From positions 1,302,001 through 1,366,000 of the forward strand of contig NZ_CP113068.1 of the NCBI RefSeq assembly GCF_026625885.1: a stretch of 64,000 nucleotides of DNA, in the 5' to 3' direction. Both the position numbers and the translations under genes were made by a program. The notes beneath the pieces are model-generated. The model was not told the DNA's origin. It made no database searches and saw only the letters and a program-made list of their open reading frames with translations. The stretch comes from Roseateles sp. SL47 (GTDB lineage Bacteria > Pseudomonadota > Gammaproteobacteria > Burkholderiales > Burkholderiaceae_C). Below, piece by piece: positions 35,201 to 43,284 of the stretch; within the stretch, counting starts at the first letter, position 1; every line of letters starts with the position of its first letter.

Positions 35201-35351
35201 GCGAGGCGGAGACCTGGATGGTCGGCAGATCCATGTCCGGGAAATCCTGGACCTTGAGCTTGCCGAAGCCGATCAGGCCGATGACGGACAGGAGGATGAA
35301 CAGCAGAACCGAGGGAACCGGATTCCGGATGGACCAGGCGGAGACATTCAT
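32238..35351 (-). CDS. RND efflux pump inner membrane transporter (HAE1-type)
   Basis: A 1037-residue transporter of the AcrB/MdtB/MexW type with twelve membrane segments, two large periplasmic loops, and the proton-relay aspartates in TM4 (LVVGVLVDDAIVEIENIER). The N-terminus (VSAWSIRNPVPSVLLFILLS, FPDMDLPTIQVSA) is canonical. It forms a trimer that pumps amphiphilic compounds out through the periplasmic adaptor and outer membrane channel encoded upstream (35362, 36528). Third gene in the operon; 10 bp from the adaptor gene. The divergent two-component system at 38191 probably regulates it. Confidence 0.95.
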   Translation of the reverse strand: MNVSAWSIRNPVPSVLLFILLSVIGLIGFGKLKVQDFPDMDLPTIQVSASLEGAAPSQLETEVARKIEDKLASLTKLDHITTTITDGSVSISVSFDIDKNTEEALNEVRNAVDSAKADLPASMASPTVSKVTTASSALLTYTLDSDRMDEQDLSWFVDNDITKAMLGVKGVASVSRVGGVDREVHVDLQPTLMAGLGVTPSDVSNQLKAVQKDSSGGQGELGGMRQSVRTIGTVATPADIAAITLPLSDGRYVRLDQVARISDSYADRSSIALRDGQRVVAFQVTRSRGFSDVDVAKGIRQAIQKFSGQHPDVKIQEVSNTVTPIEENYEGSMHLLLEGAALAVVVVWLFLRDWRATLVSAAALPLSILPAFLAMWLLDYSLNTITLLALSLVVGVLVDDAIVEIENIERHLLMGKTPYQAAMEAADEIGMAVIATTFTLVAVFLPTAFMGGIPGKFFRQFGITASVAVLASLLVARLLTPMMAAYLLKPKTAAHHEASTDGPTMRHYLGWVRGGLTHRKSMVAAVMVFFGLAVAVIPHIPTGFMPAQDRAQSSISIKMQPGATLETTTHTAQRAATLIQQLPEVQSVFVSSGTATTGGGMGATSSTDLTSATLTVDLVPRGDRQLKQSQVEAKIRALLRELPGARISVSGGNSGESLELTLASDDPTALQRAAEAAEAQLRTLKGIGNVTSSAALQRPEIQLRPDFAKAAALGVTSEALADAVRLATYGDYSTALPKLNLPQRQIALRVRLDPDVRQDLDAIAQLRVSGAKGTVTLGSVADVAMGSGPSQIDRIDRSRNVTLTVELNGRTLGEVQREAMVLPALSALPAGVHFVDQGELQRMSELFTSFGTAMAIGVFCIYAVLVLLFHDFMQPATILCALPLAMGGALFALWMTHQAFSMPVVIGVLMLMGIVTKNSILLVEYAIVARREGMHRLEAIIDACHKRARPIVMTTIAMGAGMMPNALGLGAEPSFRQPMAIVVIGGLLTSTVLSLLVVPVVFTYVDDLLQWGTRCFSSKPRHSQASDADAGSGQPQA

Positions 35352-35361
35352 GAATGGGTCC

Positions 35362-36531
35362 TCAGCGAGCGGTAGCGGTTGAGGCCGCGGGTGCCGAGGC
35401 GCCCGAGCGGGCCGGGGCCGCCGACACCACCGTCACGGTAGCGCCATCCGACAGGAAGGCACCGCCACTGGCCACCAGGCGCGCCTCCGGTGCCACCCCG
35501 TCCAGCACTTCCACCCGGTCCTTGAGACGGCGGCCGATGGTCACCGGCAGGCTCTTCACCTTGTTGTCCTGGCCAATCTGGTAGACGTAGTTGCGGCCAT
35601 CGCGCTGGACCAGCGCGGTCTGCGGAAGCGTCCGTGCGGGCCGATCCGGCAGCTCCAGCGCGCCCTTGCCGAACATGCCCACCTTGGCGGGGCTGTCCGT
35701 GGGCAGGCTCACATACACGAGCCCGCGTCCGGTGCTCGTGCTCAGCACCGGCCCCACCAGCCTCACCTTGCCCTGCACGGCGCGCCCGTCCGGCAAGGTC
35801 ACCGAGGCCCGTTGGCCCTCGTGCAACTGCGCGAGCTGCTGGGCATCCACCTCGGCCTGCCATTCCACGCGGCTCTGGCGCACCAGGCGGAACATCTCCG
35901 TGCCGGCGCTGACCACATTGCCAAGAATGCCGGTGCGGGTCGAGACCATGCCGTCGTCCGGCGCCACGATGCGGGTCTGGCGCAGCTTGAGTTCGGTCGA
36001 CGCCAGGTCAGCCTTGGCGGAAGCCAGGCTGGCGCGGGCGGTCGCTTCGGTGATGCGGTAATCGTCGATGCTCTGAGCCGACAGACCGCCGGTGCCTTCC
36101 ACCATCTTCGCGCGGCGGACGTTGGACACGGCCTGTTCCAGCGTCGCCTGGGCTTGCGCCACGGTGGCCTGCTGCTTGTGCAGGTCGTTCATCAGGCTGT
36201 CGTCGGCCAGTCGGGCCATCAGTTGGCCGCGCTTCACGCGGGCGCCGACATCCACCAGCAGTTCGGCCACACGCAGTCCGCCGGTTTCAGGGGCGACGAT
36301 CACCTCCTGCCAGGCGGCCAAGGCACCGTTGGCCTGCACGGTCTGAGGCCATTGCTGGGACGTGAGCGAGACCGCTTCCACCGACAGCACGCTCGGTGGC
36401 TGGGTGGTGCCTCCCTTGGCAGCGTCGCCGCCCGGCTTGCCGCAAGCGGTCAGCGCCAGCAAGAGGGCCGCAGAGATCGATGCGGCGGCGAGTGGATGGA
36501 AGGAGCGGGGGGAGCGGAGAGCACGGGTCAT
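35362..36531 (-). CDS. RND efflux periplasmic adaptor (membrane fusion protein), lipoprotein
   Basis: A 389-residue lipoprotein: signal segment ending LLALTACGK, then paired lipoyl halves (APETGGLRVAELLVDVGARV and RIVAPDDGMVSTRTGILGNV), an alpha-hairpin between them, and beta-barrel and membrane-proximal domains (QRASVTLPDGRAVQGKVRLV, VYVSLPTDSPAKVGMFGKG). It bridges the inner membrane pump and outer membrane channel. ATG 36531 overlaps the stop of the channel gene (ATGA). The C terminus has an Ala/Ser-rich tail. Confidence 0.94.
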   Translation of the reverse strand: MTRALRSPRSFHPLAAASISAALLLALTACGKPGGDAAKGGTTQPPSVLSVEAVSLTSQQWPQTVQANGALAAWQEVIVAPETGGLRVAELLVDVGARVKRGQLMARLADDSLMNDLHKQQATVAQAQATLEQAVSNVRRAKMVEGTGGLSAQSIDDYRITEATARASLASAKADLASTELKLRQTRIVAPDDGMVSTRTGILGNVVSAGTEMFRLVRQSRVEWQAEVDAQQLAQLHEGQRASVTLPDGRAVQGKVRLVGPVLSTSTGRGLVYVSLPTDSPAKVGMFGKGALELPDRPARTLPQTALVQRDGRNYVYQIGQDNKVKSLPVTIGRRLKDRVEVLDGVAPEARLVASGGAFLSDGATVTVVSAAPARSGASAPAASTATAR

Positions 36532-38024
36532 TGGGAGGTCTTGTCTTGGCGCGTCGTTGCGGCGCTGGGCATCAGCGCGGAGGCGGTGTTGTCGGTGGCG
36601 GGCAGGTCGGGCGTCCAACCGCCCCCCAGGGCCTTGTACAGGGCGATCCAGTAACTCACCCGGTTCTGCTGCAGCGTGACATCGTTGATCTCGGCGGTGA
36701 GGGCGGATCGCCGCGCTTCTTCCAGGCTCAGCAGGCTGACGGTGCCGGCACGCCAGTTGGCTTCGGTCGCGTTGAAGTACTCGCGATAGGCCTCGGCGGC
36801 CTGATGCGTCTCGTCGGCGCGCTGCACGGCGCTGTCCAGGTTGACCAGCGCCTGCTCCACTTCCTTCACGGCTGTGCGCACGCCGGCCTGGTAGCCAGCC
36901 CAGGCGCTGTTGTAGCTGGCCTGTGCGCTGGTGACGGCGGCGCGGCGCTTGCCGGCATCAAAGATCGGCAGCGACAGCGACGGGCCGAAGGACCAGGTCG
37001 AATAGCTGCTGGCGCCGGAGGTGTGGGCACGGCCGATGGACCCGGACAAGGAGATGCTGGGATACAGATCTGCCTGCGCCGCGCCGATCTCCGCGCTGCT
37101 GGCGGCCAGTTCGCGCTCCAGGGAAGCCAGGTCCGGGCGCTGGCGCAAAGCATCCGCCGGCACCTCGGTCACCCGCAGGCCGGTCGGGGCGGGAATGCCA
37201 CGGTGGGCGGCCGACAGCACCGTCATCACTTCCGGTTCGTCATGCCCCGTGAGGGAGACCAGGGACTTCACCAGCAGCGCACAGGAGGCCCGCTGGTTGA
37301 TGGCAGAGGCTCGGGCGCTGGCCAGGCTGGCGCGAGCCAGCGCACCGTCGGCCGACGCGCTGAGCCCGGCACGCACCATGTCGGCCGTGGCCTTCTCGGT
37401 CGCGGTCTGTGAGACGAGTTCCCGCTCATAGGCTTCGGCCAGCAGCACACAGGACCGGTATTGGACGTAGGTGTCCGCCACTTCAGCGGCCAGCGACACG
37501 CGGGCGTCATGCCAGTCGGCAATGCGGGCATCGATGCGGGCGGCGGCCGCTTCATTGTTGCGGCGCAGCTTGCCAAAAAGATCCAGCTCCCAGGAGGCAT
37601 CCAGCCCCACGCTGCTGGTGGTGGAGAGGGACGTGGCGCTGCCGCCCAACTGGCTGCGGCTGCGGGTGCTGCTGGCAGAACCGGTCAGGGACGGCAGGCC
37701 TGCCGCCTGATCCGTGGTGAGCGTGGCACGCGCCTTCTCGATGCTGGCCCAGGCCTGCACCAGCGATGTGCTGCGCGCCTCGGCCCAGCCGATGAGCCGT
37801 GTCATGGACGGGTCGTCGAACTGGCTCCACCAGTCGCGCAATGCATCGCTGCTGCCACGATGCGGCAGCGGGGCCTGCCACTGCACCGCCGTCTGCGGGG
37901 CCGGCGCCTGATATGTGGGGCCAACAGCGCAGCCGGTGACCGCCAGGGCCAGCAGGCTCGACAGGCACGCAAGGGCGACGGGCACCAGCCGTTGTCTCCG
38001 ACCGATTGATTGAATACTGAACAT
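36528..38024 (-). CDS. RND efflux outer membrane channel (NodT/OprM family lipoprotein)
   Basis: A 498-residue outer membrane factor with lipobox ALAVTGC and the N-terminal VGPTYQAPAP pattern of NodT-family channels. Two homologous halves each end in a long coiled helix (WELDLFGKLRRNNEAAAARI and VRTAVKEVEQALVNLDSAVQ). It forms the trimeric exit duct of the pump. ATG 38024 is preceded by AGGTGGA; a GTG at 38033 is the alternative. It is the first gene of the operon, unlike the common order in which the channel is last. Confidence 0.94.
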   Translation of the reverse strand: MFSIQSIGRRQRLVPVALACLSSLLALAVTGCAVGPTYQAPAPQTAVQWQAPLPHRGSSDALRDWWSQFDDPSMTRLIGWAEARSTSLVQAWASIEKARATLTTDQAAGLPSLTGSASSTRSRSQLGGSATSLSTTSSVGLDASWELDLFGKLRRNNEAAAARIDARIADWHDARVSLAAEVADTYVQYRSCVLLAEAYERELVSQTATEKATADMVRAGLSASADGALARASLASARASAINQRASCALLVKSLVSLTGHDEPEVMTVLSAAHRGIPAPTGLRVTEVPADALRQRPDLASLERELAASSAEIGAAQADLYPSISLSGSIGRAHTSGASSYSTWSFGPSLSLPIFDAGKRRAAVTSAQASYNSAWAGYQAGVRTAVKEVEQALVNLDSAVQRADETHQAAEAYREYFNATEANWRAGTVSLLSLEEARRSALTAEINDVTLQQNRVSYWIALYKALGGGWTPDLPATDNTASALMPSAATTRQDKTSQ

Positions 38025-38062
38025 GGATTCCACCTATTGGCGTGATGCTAGGGAAGCCTGTC

Positions 38063-38097
38063 GTTAAGCGGTAGCCCGAAGCGTTAAGCTGGGTAAA
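38063..38097 (+). promoter_or_regulatory. Direct repeat in the efflux/two-component intergenic region: candidate response regulator site
   Basis: CGTTAAGC occurs at 38062-38069 and again at 38082-38089, exactly 20 bp apart, followed by TGGGTAAA. OmpR/PhoB-type regulators bind tandem repeats on one DNA face. The site lies between the divergent efflux operon (start 38024) and response regulator gene (start 38191). A near-identical copy of GTTAAGCTGGGTAAA occurs in opposite orientation just after the sensor kinase gene (39957-39971). Confidence 0.5.
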
Positions 38098-38190
38098 ACA
38101 TTTCAAAAGAGCTGCAGGTGGTGTGCAGAAGTTCCGCAGCGGCGGTATTCCGGCTGATACTCGCGCCTCTCAGCGGTGAGACATTCAGGG

Positions 38191-38913
38191 ATGAGCCAGG
38201 TATTACTGATCGACGATGACATCGACCTGACGGCCATGCTCTCGCAGTTCCTGATTCGTGAAGGGTTTCAGGTCAGCGCGGTGCACGATGGCGAGGCCGG
38301 TGTGGCCCAAGCCTTGGCCAGCGACTACAGCATCATCGTGATGGACATCATGATGCCCAAGCTGTCGGGCATCGAGGCGCTGCGGCGCATTCGCGCCAGC
38401 TCCAACGTGCCGGTGATGATGCTCACCGCGCGCGGTGACAACATCGACCGGATCGTCGGCCTGGACATGGGGGCGGACGACTATGTGTCCAAACCGTTCA
38501 CGCCCGGCGAGCTGGTGGCCCGCATTCGCGCCATCCTGCGCCGGGTGGAGAGCCGCGACCCTGCTGCGGCGGCGCCGGCGTCCACCCACGGTGCCCGGTC
38601 CAGTGCCTCCAAGGCCCTGCAGGCCGGTGGGCTGACGCTGATGCCGGGCAGCCGCAAAGCCCTCTGGCGCGGTGAGGCGCTGGAGTTGACCGGCACTGAG
38701 TTTTCTCTGCTGGAGGTGCTGGCGCGCCATGCCGGTCAGCTCATCAGCAAACAGGACATCTCGCTGCAGGCCTTTGGCAAGCCATTGGGTCGCTTTGATC
38801 GGCGGATCGATGTCCACATCAGCAGCATTCGCCAGAAGCTGGGTGCGCGTGAGGACGGCCAGTCCTGGATTGAAAGTGTCCGGGGGCGGGGCTACCAGTT
38901 GCTGGAGGACTGA
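38191..38913 (+). CDS. OmpR/PhoB-family response regulator
   Basis: A 240-residue regulator: receiver domain with acidic pocket (LIDDDIDL), phosphoacceptor Asp in SIIVMDIMMPKLSG, Thr in MMLTARGD and Lys in YVSKPFTPGEL; an Ala/Ser linker; and a C-terminal winged helix (LTGTEFSLLEVLARHAGQLI, RFDRRIDVHISSIRQKLG). Closest in style to CpxR. It is followed 2 bp later by its sensor kinase, and is divergent from the RND operon, which is likely its target. Confidence 0.94.
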   Translation: MSQVLLIDDDIDLTAMLSQFLIREGFQVSAVHDGEAGVAQALASDYSIIVMDIMMPKLSGIEALRRIRASSNVPVMMLTARGDNIDRIVGLDMGADDYVSKPFTPGELVARIRAILRRVESRDPAAAAPASTHGARSSASKALQAGGLTLMPGSRKALWRGEALELTGTEFSLLEVLARHAGQLISKQDISLQAFGKPLGRFDRRIDVHISSIRQKLGAREDGQSWIESVRGRGYQLLED

Positions 38914-38915
38914 CC

Positions 38916-39956
38916 ATGGCGACGGCGCGAGGACTTGGCCGGCTCTTCTGGAAATTCTTCCTGGCCCAATGGCTGGCCACCGGGCTCACGGTCGTCTGCA
39001 TCTCCACCTACTTCCGCCTGGCCGGGGTCAGTCCGCATCATCCCGAAGATCCGCTGCTGTTCGGGGTGATTCCCATCGTGCCGCTGGGCAGCGCATTGCT
39101 CACCATGTTTGTCAGCAGTGCCGGGCTGGCCTGGTATTTGTCGCGGCCGCTGCGGGAGCTGAGTTGGGCCCTGCGCCGGGTGGCCGATGGCCATCTGGAG
39201 ACCCGTGTGGTGGAACGCATGGGGTCACGGCGCGATGAGGTGGTGGATGTGGCGGCGGAGTTCGACCGCATGGCACTGCGTCTGCAGGAACTGACGAAGT
39301 CCCGCGTCATGCTGATTCACGACGTTTCCCATGAACTGCGTTCGCCGCTGGCCCGGCTGCAGGTGGCCGTGGGCTTGCTGCGTCAGGAGCCCTCGCAGCG
39401 GGAGTCGATGCTGGGCCGCATTGAGCGCGAAGTGGGGCGCCTGGACGGACTGATCGACGAGTTGATGACCTGGCACCGCCTGGAAGCTGGCGCGTCCATG
39501 CCGCCGACCACGCGGGTGGACATGGTGGAACTGCTGCACGCGATTGCCGAAGACGCCCAGTTTGAGGCTGCGGCGATTGGCAAGTCGGTGGTGATCGAGG
39601 CCCCCGGCGCCTTCGTGACCGACGTGCATGCGGAGCTGCTGTACCGGGCGCTGGAAAACGTGGTGCGCAATGCAGTGAAGTTCACCGCTGCCGGGACCGA
39701 GGTCGGCATTTCCGCCCACCTGAACGCGGATGCATGGGTGTGCATCGTGGAGGACCGCGGCCCGGGTGTCCCGGCCTCCATGCTGGAGACGATCTTCGAG
39801 CCGTTTGCGCGCGTGGCCGGGTCGGAAGGCGTGCATGGGGTGGGGCTGGGCCTGGCCATTGCGCGGCGTGCCATCAGCCTGCATGGCGGAACCATCAGCG
39901 CCGAGCTTCGCGAAGGCGGGGGGCTTTGTTTCCGGTTGGCCTTGCCGCAGCGTTGA
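38916..39956 (+). CDS. Sensor histidine kinase (CpxA/HAMP class)
   Basis: A 346-residue kinase: TM1 near residues 10-32, a short periplasmic loop of only about 15 residues (AGVSPHHPEDP), TM2 near 50-72, HAMP (LSRPLRELSWALRRVADGHL), dimerisation/phosphoacceptor helix with His in LIHDVSHELRSPLARL, and ATPase boxes N (ENVVRNAVKF), G1 (VEDRGPGVP) and G2 (GVGLGLAIARRAI). The tiny periplasmic loop suggests sensing within the membrane rather than of a periplasmic ligand. Confidence 0.93.
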   Translation: MATARGLGRLFWKFFLAQWLATGLTVVCISTYFRLAGVSPHHPEDPLLFGVIPIVPLGSALLTMFVSSAGLAWYLSRPLRELSWALRRVADGHLETRVVERMGSRRDEVVDVAAEFDRMALRLQELTKSRVMLIHDVSHELRSPLARLQVAVGLLRQEPSQRESMLGRIEREVGRLDGLIDELMTWHRLEAGASMPPTTRVDMVELLHAIAEDAQFEAAAIGKSVVIEAPGAFVTDVHAELLYRALENVVRNAVKFTAAGTEVGISAHLNADAWVCIVEDRGPGVPASMLETIFEPFARVAGSEGVHGVGLGLAIARRAISLHGGTISAELREGGGLCFRLALPQR

Positions 39957-39971
39957 TTTACCCAGCCTAAC
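39957..39971 (-). promoter_or_regulatory. Second copy of the efflux-region motif
   Basis: On the minus strand this reads GTTAGGCTGGGTAAA, 14 of 15 bases identical to GTTAAGCTGGGTAAA at 38083-38097. It starts at the base after the sensor kinase stop codon and lies about 80 bp before a small membrane-protein frame. A candidate binding site of the same response regulator. Confidence 0.45.
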
Positions 39972-40049
39972 ATTGATGAACAGTGGTGAACCGACTGCGA
40001 ACGTAGCATCGGGAGGTTCCCCACTGATCCTGTGCCAGCAGCGTGTGCC

Positions 40050-40190
40050 ATGCAAGAGAAACTTCGCCGTTCGCTGGCCTTCTGGCGGGACTGGATGGTG
40101 GTGACGCTGGAGATCTTTCTACGGGCGGCACTGCTGCTCTTCTGGCTGTGGCAACTGTTTTATCTGGTCGGACTGGTGTGCAGCGATTGA
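40050..40190 (+). CDS. Putative 46-residue single-pass membrane protein
   Basis: A short frame MQEKLRRSLAFWRDWM followed by a continuous hydrophobic helix (VVTLEIFLRAALLLFWLWQL) and FYLVGLVCSD. The basic N-terminus plus one membrane helix is the common layout of small regulatory membrane proteins. It lies 94 bp after the sensor kinase and may belong to that operon or have its own promoter by the motif copy at 39957. No strong ribosome binding site, so support is moderate. Confidence 0.45.
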   Translation: MQEKLRRSLAFWRDWMVVTLEIFLRAALLLFWLWQLFYLVGLVCSD

Positions 40191-40227
40191 GCCGGTCTCC
40201 GGCGTCCTTGCCGACTCCGGTGTGCGA

Positions 40228-41169
40228 TCACGGATCCCTGACCAGGAAGACCATGAAGTCAGTGTCGGGCAGAGCGTCGAAGTCGAAATGGTCCTTCGTC
40301 TGCGGGTCCTCGATCAGGATGCCGTCATGGACCACCGTGGCCAGCACAAAGTGGGCCGGGAACCGGACCACAAACGTCATGTGTTGATGGTCCGGTGTCT
40401 TCAAGATGCCCTCTTTCAGCGCTTGCTTGCTGAGGTTGACAAAAAGGTCACCGACGACCCGGTTGGCTTTGTGCAAGGCAAGGCGCAGTTGCTCTGGTGT
40501 CGTGCCGGCGTTGTCCATCCCGCTGCCCAGGTTGGCCTGGGCCATGGCCTTGCACACCTGATCCGCACTCTCCGCGCCCAGCAGTCGGGCCAGTACACAG
40601 TAACCGCAATTGCCCGCATAGGCGGATGGATTGACATCGCCGGTGTCGTCCCCCCGGTACAGCGCGTCCGTGGCGGCCTCTTTGCGGGCGTTAGGGCTGA
40701 GGGATTGCACCATGCTCTGCATGATCTCGATGTCTTCGTTGCTGACCTCGATCCACTTGGAGGTTTTTGTGGCGCTGTAAGGAATCGACAGCCACAGCTT
40801 GGCGGTGTCCGTGCCATGAATGGTGATGGGATGCTCCGCGAGATGGCTAAGCACGGCCTGCGCATAGTGCACCGGGAAGTTGGTGGGGTCCCGAGGTTCG
40901 CCTTCGAAGGTGCTGGTGTCCGAGACGCGCATGCGCTGGACGGGGGCGGTGTCCTGCGTAGCGTGCGCGACCGGCGGCCGAGCCTGGTCCGCCAGTGATT
41001 GCAGGCGCTGGATCAGCCGCGTTTGCCCACTGTGATCGGCCATCGATTGCACCACCTGCTGTGCGGTTGAGCCTGGCATGCCGCGCGATGCGCCCCGCTC
41101 GGTGCTGGTCGGATGGTCCTGGTGATGCTGGCGGCGTTGAAGTGCCTTGCGAAGCGGGGAACGTGACAT
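40228..41169 (-). CDS. Putative secreted toxin with eCIS-cargo-like N terminus and papain-like C-terminal domain
   Basis: A 313-residue protein. Residues about 35-80 (STAQQVVQSMADHSGQTR, then IQRLQSLADQARPP and APVQRM) match the short motif found at the N terminus of proteins linked to extracellular contractile injection systems. The C-terminal part has AGNCGYCVLARLLGAE, VVRFPAHFVLATV and ILIEDPQTKDHF, spaced like the Cys, His and Asp of papain-like peptidases or deamidases (C188 or C191, H273, D288). No contractile injection genes are nearby. ATG 41169 starts 10 bp after the lipoprotein hydrolase gene, so both share a transcript. Function is inference. Confidence 0.55.
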   Translation of the reverse strand: MSRSPLRKALQRRQHHQDHPTSTERGASRGMPGSTAQQVVQSMADHSGQTRLIQRLQSLADQARPPVAHATQDTAPVQRMRVSDTSTFEGEPRDPTNFPVHYAQAVLSHLAEHPITIHGTDTAKLWLSIPYSATKTSKWIEVSNEDIEIMQSMVQSLSPNARKEAATDALYRGDDTGDVNPSAYAGNCGYCVLARLLGAESADQVCKAMAQANLGSGMDNAGTTPEQLRLALHKANRVVGDLFVNLSKQALKEGILKTPDHQHMTFVVRFPAHFVLATVVHDGILIEDPQTKDHFDFDALPDTDFMVFLVRDP

Positions 41170-41179
41170 GCACACCAAT

Positions 41180-42484
41180 CTACGGAGTGCTGCTGTCCGT
41201 TGCCATCCGACGGGAACTGATTTCTGGCTTCCGAATTGCGGAGTCGGCACTGGTGAGACCCGACCCTGGTGCCGCCTTCAATGCAGCGGAGGTGCCCTTC
41301 ATCAGTGCGGCGTCCCGGGCGCCTGCTGCCATCACCTCGGCCATCACCTGCGTCTGCAGCTCGAAATACGGGTTGAACGTCAGCCGCGCATGCACCTTGC
41401 CGGGCTCGGTGTAGCCCCAGTCGGAATACCAGACTTCGGCCCCTTGCAGGCAGGCCTGGATGGCCGCACCGTCGCGGCTGTTGCGACACAGCTTGAGCGA
41501 ACCCTCGCGCCCATACAGCGGGTTGTCCGGGGAAAACAGCACGCCCATGTGGGAGAACTGGCTGATACGCCATTGCGGCAAGGCATCCGGCCGGGTGATC
41601 ACCCGGGTGTCGCCCTGCGTGGGCGGCGGCTGCCGACCGTACCAGATCAGCCGGCTGGCAGGATGGGTGAAGCGCTGGTGGAAGGCCTGCGCTGCATGCG
41701 AGACATCCACCACCGAATCACTGGCCGCCAGCACCATCAACACCGGCCGGTCAAAGCGGCGTGTGTCCAGATGCTCTTGCGCCAACTGGCTGGTGCGGTA
41801 GAACTGGGCAAATCCATTGGTCGGCACCATGGAATAACGCACCGGCAGCGCATCGGCCGCTGGCGATGGATCAATCAGCCAGGGTCGGACATGGCTCAGC
41901 ACCGGGGCCAGCCAGGCCAGCGGGACGGACGAGCGGAAGGCCGGTGAAAAGAGCAGCAAGCCGGCGACGTCGGGCTGGCGATAGGCGTAATCCAGCACCA
42001 GGTTCGCGCCGGTCGAAAAGCCCCCCAGATAGAGAACGCCCGCATCCCGGCGCAGCAGCGCGGCCTGCTCCTCCACCACATCGCGCCAGGCTTGCATGCT
42101 CACATGGAGCATGTCGCCGGGCTGGGTGCCGTGGCCGGGCAGCAGCACCGTGCGGGCCAGAAAGCCCTGGCGCGCCAGGGCCTCGCCGACATCGTGGAAG
42201 GACCATGGCGAGTCACCCAGGCCGTGAACCAGCAGCACGCCGCCCCGGATCGTTCCTTCAGGGCGCCATTCCTGCGGCGCATTCAGGCGGGCTTCTTCCT
42301 CGGCGCGGTCGCCCCGGTAGGCGCGCCCGGCCCGAAGCGTCTGCAGCGCCTCCTGCCGATACTCGTCAAAGCTGGCATGGGCTGGCGGTTTGACGGGCAC
42401 CACCGATGTGGCGCAGCCACCCATCACCACGGCCAGCGTCAGGGCCAGCGCCAGCAGCGAAGCGAACCGGACCCTGTAGCTCAT
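41180..42484 (-). CDS. Alpha/beta hydrolase lipoprotein
   Basis: A 434-residue lipoprotein (signal ending VVMGGCA) with an alpha/beta hydrolase domain: oxyanion region LLVHGLGDSPWSFHDVG, nucleophile elbow YLGGFSTGANLVLDYAY (G-F-S-T-G), an Asp in VLAASDSVVDVSHA and a candidate His in ISQFSHMGVLFSP. Serine hydrolase or lipase activity at the outer membrane or periplasm is likely. A C-terminal tail of about 35 residues is low complexity. It is transcribed before the eCIS-like toxin gene. Confidence 0.85.
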   Translation of the reverse strand: MSYRVRFASLLALALTLAVVMGGCATSVVPVKPPAHASFDEYRQEALQTLRAGRAYRGDRAEEEARLNAPQEWRPEGTIRGGVLLVHGLGDSPWSFHDVGEALARQGFLARTVLLPGHGTQPGDMLHVSMQAWRDVVEEQAALLRRDAGVLYLGGFSTGANLVLDYAYRQPDVAGLLLFSPAFRSSVPLAWLAPVLSHVRPWLIDPSPAADALPVRYSMVPTNGFAQFYRTSQLAQEHLDTRRFDRPVLMVLAASDSVVDVSHAAQAFHQRFTHPASRLIWYGRQPPPTQGDTRVITRPDALPQWRISQFSHMGVLFSPDNPLYGREGSLKLCRNSRDGAAIQACLQGAEVWYSDWGYTEPGKVHARLTFNPYFELQTQVMAEVMAAGARDAALMKGTSAALKAAPGSGLTSADSAIRKPEISSRRMATDSSTP

Positions 42485-42575
42485 GTGGCCCCCCTGCGGC
42501 GGTCAGGCGGAGGGACAGTACACAGCGGTGGGATCGGGGTCCTGGTCATCGTCGGTTTCGAAGGAGAGGTGGGTG

Positions 42576-43283
42576 TCAGAGAGACCGCTGATTCACCCGC
42601 TGGGACAAGGTCTCAGCGCTTTCCTTGCGTTCACTGTAGCGGTCTACCAGGTAGTCGCCCAGGTCGCGGGTGAGCAGCGTGAACTTCATCAGTTCTTCCA
42701 TCACGTCCACCACACGGTCGTAGTAGGACGACGGCTTCATTCGCCCCTCTTCGGTGAACTCCGCAAACGCCTTGGCGACGGACGACTGGTTCGGGATGGT
42801 CAGCATCCGCATCCAGCGCCCCAGCACCCGCATCTGGTTCACCGCATTGAAGCTTTGCGACCCCCCGGACACCTGCATGACCGCCAGTGTCTTGCCCTGG
42901 GTCGGGCGCACCGCACCGGCATTGAGCGGAATCCAGTCTATCTGCGCCTTCATCACTCCCGTCATCGCACCGTGCCGCTCCGGGGAGCACCACACCATGC
43001 CCTCGGACCAGGCGGCGAGCTGGCGAAGCTCCTGCACCTTGGCATGGGAGTCCTCCGCATCGTCGGGCAGCGGCAGGCCGGAGGGATGGAAGATCTTCAC
43101 CTCCGCGCCCATGGCCTGCAGCAGACGCGCCGCTTCGAAGGTCAGCAGCCGGCTGTAGGACCGGGCGCGCAGCGACCCATACAGCATCAGGATGCGCGGA
43201 CGGTGCCGCGCGGGCGCGGGCACCACGAGGCGCGCCGGATCCGGCACATGAAAGAGGTCCGGCTGCAGCGCCGGAAAGGTCAT
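42576..43283 (-). CDS. arsH: Arsenical resistance flavoprotein ArsH
   Basis: A 235-residue NADPH-dependent FMN reductase of the ArsH type: [40 protein letters not shown] and [20 protein letters not shown], all diagnostic. ArsH oxidises organoarsenicals and is also a quinone/chromate reductase in relatives. ATG 43283 follows CAGGAG and is one base after the acr3 stop (TGACATG). It is the last gene of arsR-acr3-arsH. Confidence 0.95.
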   Translation of the reverse strand: MTFPALQPDLFHVPDPARLVVPAPARHRPRILMLYGSLRARSYSRLLTFEAARLLQAMGAEVKIFHPSGLPLPDDAEDSHAKVQELRQLAAWSEGMVWCSPERHGAMTGVMKAQIDWIPLNAGAVRPTQGKTLAVMQVSGGSQSFNAVNQMRVLGRWMRMLTIPNQSSVAKAFAEFTEEGRMKPSSYYDRVVDVMEELMKFTLLTRDLGDYLVDRYSERKESAETLSQRVNQRSL

Positions 43284-43284
43284 G

